Shown here piece after piece: positions 60,709-64,000 of a stretch of DNA of 64,000 bases (the stretch's first letter is position 1; each line of letters starts with the position of its first letter). The DNA is from Tetmemena sp. SeJ-2015. Lineage: Eukaryota > Ciliophora > Spirotrichea > Sporadotrichida > Oxytrichidae. The stretch is from the NCBI GenBank assembly GCA_027382625.1, contig JAJKFJ010020997.1:1-64000 (forward strand), in the 5' to 3' direction. Made by a program: the position numbers and the translations under genes. The notes beneath the pieces are model-generated. The model ran no database searches. It had not been told where the DNA came from and worked only from the letters and a program-made list of their open reading frames with translations.

Positions 60709-62326
60709 ATGAAAACTTCAAAAGCTTACCCACAGAAAAGTAAAACTCCATTAGACATTATAAAGTTTACTGTAGGCTTGAATTAGAAACTTGCTCTTGA
60801 AATAGGAAGAACTAATTTATTTCAATAATTTAATTCAGGGATGAAGAGTTTGAAAGCAGCTTAGTCAACAAGAGCAGCAGGTTAGAAGAACACCCATCAA
60901 GTGGAGTTTACCTAAAATGGAGGTGATTAATCCAGATCCTCTATTGCCCGCAATAACACCACATCTACTAATAATCCACCAGCTGGCGGCTCTTCCATTA
61001 AGCCTAGTTACTAATCTACATCCTAGAACTTAAAAACCAGATACAATCAAAAATGAAAAAATTGAAGTATTACTCATTCTTCTTCTTTTGAATGCTTTGA
61101 TGACATCTTGCTGAAAAATTTAATTTTTACTTTCTTATCTTCAAAGAACTAGCTGAATACATCTAGACAAAGCAGCCGAACACCAAGAGCTTCTGAGGGT
61201 AAGTTCATTACTATCATCATAACTTACAATTCTCTTCAATAAACTTAGAAGTGAGAAAATTATTTTTAAGAATTCAACTCCACTTTAAAAAGGAAACTTT
61301 AAGTGCATCAATCAATCTAACCATTGTTTAGGTTCAAGACTTTTCTTCTCTTCTCAAAACTAGAGCAAGTATTCAGTAAACTCTCAGAAGATTTTGCATG
61401 AGCAGAGATTTCCAGCAGCTGGAAGACTGAGCAGAGGTCAGTCGCCTATGGGTGCGCGCAATTCCTACTGGTATAACAGTCCCCAAATCCAGCCGAATGA
61501 AAGTTTCAACTTCTGGCATGATATCAACCACAACGTGAAGGCTCGAATTCATTGGGAGGAAACTAATCCCAATGAGAGCTACAGATCAACTAGTGGCAGG
61601 AATTCTCTGAAGCCAAGTCAATCCGCAAAGGGTTTGAACGCATTTGGCATGAGGTCAACTTCTCCTGCTCATGATACTCAATCTGTGCTCAGTGGAAGAG
61701 GAAGCACCACAAGCAAAGCCGTTAATCCAGCTGCTAAATACGCAGCTCGTTTGCTCTATAGCCAAGTAGACTTAGGAAGTGATGATGAAGATGCTAGGAG
61801 CAGCATTAGCAGATAATCTATCCACCGTCAAAGCATCTAGGCCAAGGATAATAAAAGACAGAGTTCCCAACAGAGAATACAGTATGAGTAGGGTGATCAA
61901 AACTAACTCAATACTTTCTCACAAGGAAAGTTGAATCAAACGAGGTCCAATCAGGCCAAGGAGGCTCAAAAGAATGGAGTGGACATAACTACGCAAAGAA
62001 GAATGGATTCTAAGAATAAGTGGTTCACTTCTTAGATAACTGATCTGCCGGGGCCAAAGTCAGAGGTGAAACATAATCTACACTAAGAGTATAAAAGAGA
62101 GAGCTAAACTTCCAACAAGTTAGAGGATGAGAAGAACATTTTGAAAAATAGAATCCTACAGGGCAGTTATTATCAAGATAGCAAGTACGTAGAGGATTAC
62201 AAACCTTCGAGAGCTTATAAGACCTATGTAAAGAGTGTGAAGTCGGAGTGGCATCGCAATCCAAACAACGAAAACTCAGTCGTTATGAGAAATAATCAGC
62301 TTTACAAATAAACCAATCTCTATTGA
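60709..62326 (+). CDS. Ser/Arg-rich protein of unknown function
   Basis: In-frame ATGs at 60709 and 60841; the first opens MKTSKAYPQKSKTPLDIIKF. Sequence continues with SSIARNNTTSTNNPPAGGSS, SRQSSRTPRASEG, then a long clean block HEQRFPAAGRLSRGQSPMGA and ESFNFWHDINHNVKARIHWE, TSKAVNPAAKYAARLLYSQV, ending VKSEWHRNPNNENSVVMRNN with TGA at 62324-62326. A GT-AG intron (GTAAGTTC ... ACTTAG, about 61199-61250) and at least one IES (about 61.07-61.15 kb) interrupt it. Disordered, with many SP/RS motifs. No family recognised. Confidence 0.6.
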
Positions 62327-62834
62327 GGAGATTGAGTATTCAACATCTTAGGTATAAATGAATAGATCAAGTAATTAATCCAGTATGCAAGTAAGAGGAC
62401 GCAAAGAGCAAGAGCTCAAATAAGGTTCAATATAACTAAGCTCAAAGGGTGAATAGGATGCGGCATGCACTTCTACTTATGTTGGTATTATGATTATGAT
62501 GATGATAGTATTGACTTTGATTAAGATATAAGTTTAAATGATAATAGTTGTGGTATGTGAAAAGTTTAAATACTCAATAAATGCTCTTATATATTTTGAA
62601 TCTTTAAATGAATCGTTATTATAGAAGGAATTAAAAATTTACTTGAAATTATAGTTAAACTTTAATCTTATGATTTTAAAATTTTGAAATTTTTTTTTAT
62701 CCTTATAAAATTTAAAGATGGTTTTAAATAAAGAGAAGTATATTTTCCATTCATAAGAGGCCTTTTGATATCATTTAAGTTTTCAATTTAAGTTGTGGGT
62801 TAATAAATATATAGTAAGCCAACTCAAAGGGAAG
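62327..62834. other. AT-rich intergenic region before NAC-beta
   Basis: About 500 bp, very AT-rich between 62.55 and 62.82 kb. No coding or repeat recognised; it should include the NAC-beta promoter. Confidence 0.5.
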
Positions 62835-63590
62835 ATGGATTAAGAAGTTTTAGACGCCAGAGCTAAGCTCGCTGCTCGTTTCAACAACAACGCCACTCAA
62901 ATTGGAGGCAAAGGTAGGTCCCCTGCTCGTCCCTCATAATTTTTGCGTAGGTACCCAGAGAAGAAAGAAGAAGCATGTCAATGTGCAAAACGTGAATGAG
63001 GACAAGAAGTTGATGTCAGCCATCAAGAAGTTCGGTAAGTTCTCTCCTCAGCCATTTTCGCTCAATAACATTATTAAATAGGCGTTCAGCCACTTTCCGA
63101 CATCGATGAGGTCAATATGTTCAAGGACGACAACACTCACGCATATATAAACTCACTATCAATCAAATATTAGAAACTATTTTGACTGTTGTTCACTTCA
63201 AGAAGCCCCTTAGTAAGTACTTTATCAGAATTTGAGCTCATTTTTGAGGGATTCTCGGCATTTTCCTCAGCAGCGAAAGAGAGAACTTTCTCGCCACTGA
63301 GGAAGAGCTGAGATCCTCGCCACCACCGCTATTGCTATAGCTAACCGTTCGTTTTAGTCCAATTCTCGGTGCGCGAGAACTTGTTGGTGGTGACTGGAAA
63401 CCCCGAGACCAAGGAGCTGAAGGACCTGATGCCCGAGATTCTCAAGCAAGTGGGCGTCCAGCAGTACAACTACCTCAAGAACATCATCGGCAACATGGAT
63501 ACAGTCAAAGAAAGCAAAGCTGGAGAGGAGGACGAGGACGACGTGCCCGACCTTGTTGGAACCAACTTCGAGGAGGCCTCAAGAAAGTGA
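62835..63590 (+). CDS. Nascent polypeptide-associated complex subunit beta (BTF3), three introns and one IES
   Basis: ATG 62835 opens MDQEVLDARAKLAARFNNNA, with the KLAARF and GGKGT-RRKKKH ribosome-binding signatures of NAC-beta. Then come LSDIDEVNMFKDDNT-VVHFKKPLIQFSVRENLLVV (the NAC beta-barrel) and PETKELKDLMPEILKQVG, with an acidic C-terminus DVPDLVGTNF. TGA at 63588-63590. The processed protein is about 160 residues, the normal size. With NAC-alpha it binds nascent chains at the ribosome exit. Introns: 62914-62950, 63035-63081, 63213-63357. A 50-bp IES sits at 63135-63184. High GC and few TAA/TAG codons suggest strong expression. Confidence 0.93.
62914..62950 (+). other. NAC-beta intron 1 (37 bp)
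   Basis: GTAGGT ... GCGTAG. Splicing joins GGKG-TQRRKKKH in frame. Confidence 0.85.
63035..63081 (+). other. NAC-beta intron 2 (47 bp)
   Basis: GTAAGT ... AAATAG. Splicing joins AIKKF-GVQPLSDIDEV in frame. Confidence 0.85.
63135..63184 (+). other. IES in NAC-beta, pointer ACT
   Basis: ACT at 63135-63137 and 63185-63187 bounds a 50-bp AT-rich insertion without GT-AG ends. Read through, the frame hits TGA. Removed, it gives KDDNTVVHFKKP, the family consensus. Confidence 0.85.
63213..63357 (+). other. NAC-beta intron 3 (145 bp)
   Basis: GTAAGT ... TTTTAG. Splicing joins HFKKPL-IQFSVREN in frame. Confidence 0.85.
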
Positions 63591-63849
63591 GTGTGCTCGC
63601 GAGCTGCGTGCAGCAGTCAGCTGTGACCGCGGGAGTGCCAACCAATACTCAAGCTATCTCTTGTTTCTCTCAAAATATAAATGCAGCTAATATTATTCTA
63701 TATATTACATATCTCTCCCCTCCTTAAACTCCCTTCAGCACCTCCTACTCCGATATCTATTCTATCTCCACAATCTTCTCTTTTCCTCGCTCTTAAATCA
63801 AAGATTGTATCTTATATAGAGCAATCTTGAATCACTAATTTCCATTTGG
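63591..63849. other. Spacer between NAC-beta and the DPH1 piece
   Basis: Contains the NAC-beta 3' end and a pyrimidine-rich stretch (63.70-63.80 kb). No coding recognised. The 5' part of DPH1 is not here. Confidence 0.5.
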
Positions 63850-64000
63850 GTTAAGAAAAACGGGAAGAAGTTCTTTGTGATATTTTTGTCAGAAATATCG
63901 GTGGATAAGCTGAAGAAGTTCCCTCAGGTGGAGGCGTGGATATAAATAGCATGCCCTCGTTTGTCAGTGGACTGGGGTCACTTCTTTGAAAAGCCGCTGC
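63850..64000 (+). CDS. DPH1: DPH1 (2-(3-amino-3-carboxypropyl)histidine synthase subunit), internal piece
   Basis: About 50 codons reading KKNGKKFFVIFLSEISVDKL, then [20 protein letters not shown] and HFFEKPL, running off the window. This is the highly conserved segment of Dph1 around one of the Fe-S cluster cysteines (ACPRLS-DWG). Dph1/Dph2 transfer the 3-amino-3-carboxypropyl group of S-adenosylmethionine to a His of elongation factor 2, the first step of diphthamide. One TAA is read as Gln. The N-terminal two thirds are absent upstream, so this looks like one MDS of a split or scrambled gene, or a 3' exon after a long intron. Confidence 0.8.

Noticed and set aside
1..64000. Macronuclear DNA with unspliced short introns instead of germline DNA
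   Set aside because: The insertions lack GT-AG ends, have direct-repeat borders, and scrambled inverted pieces joined by long pointers cannot be explained by splicing.
1..64000. Transposase or telomere-bearing element genes common in hypotrich germline DNA
   Set aside because: No transposase-like or zinc-finger/kinase element coding and no C4A4-type repeat was found in any frame read.

Overview
The window reads as germline (micronuclear) DNA of a ciliate that uses TAA and TAG as glutamine and only TGA as stop. It is most likely a spirotrich of the Oxytricha/Stylonychia/Tetmemena type. Three things point there. (1) Conserved proteins (a BET bromodomain protein, a DHHC acyltransferase, NAC-beta) read through many TAA/TAG codons at glutamine-like positions and end at TGA. 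(2) Reading frames are broken by short AT-rich insertions that lack GT-AG ends and are flanked by direct repeats of 3-7 bp. Removing one repeat plus the insertion restores the frame, or the match to a paralogue. These behave as internal eliminated sequences (IESs) with pointers. (3) At least two genes are scrambled: their pieces (MDSs) lie kilobases apart on opposite strands and are tied together by exact 10-16 bp pointers that join in frame. Classical GT-AG introns are present as well.

Layout. 1-13.8 kb and 15.3-33.0 kb (both minus strand): two giant paralogous membrane proteins, with signal peptide (seen in the second), Cys-rich region, long beta-helix repeat region with GGAIY-like motifs, Cys-rich region, membrane segments and a long acidic tail. 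Between them, 13.8-15.3 kb is an aberrant homopolymer-rich stretch that looks like bad sequence replacing the 5' end of the first paralogue. 33.4-34.5 kb: intact, IES-free class I fructose-bisphosphate aldolase. 35.1-38.7 kb: beta-propeller-like protein (minus).

38.8-53.3 kb is an interleaved, scrambled region. A histidine-phosphatase gene has MDSs 2 and 4 at 39.4-38.8 kb (minus) and MDSs 1 and 3 at 47.7-48.1 kb (plus). A WD40-like gene has its outer parts at 39.5-41.4 kb (plus) and its missing middle at 53.26-52.96 kb (minus). Nested among these are a transporter-like membrane protein (44.4-41.6 kb, minus), a BET bromodomain protein (44.6-47.1 kb, plus), an unassigned Gln-rich coding segment (47.2-47.65 kb), an unknown protein (51.2-48.2 kb, minus) and a DHHC palmitoyltransferase lacking its N-terminus (52.96-51.33 kb, minus).

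53.3-60.6 kb and 60.7-62.3 kb (plus): two low-complexity Ser/Gln/Asn-rich proteins, the first with coiled-coil stretches. 62.8-63.6 kb: NAC-beta/BTF3 with three introns and one IES. 63.85 kb to the edge: a piece of DPH1 (diphthamide synthesis). No tRNA, rRNA, CRISPR, transposase or telomere repeat was recognised. Coordinates of interrupted genes are outer limits, because many IES/intron borders inside them were not resolved.
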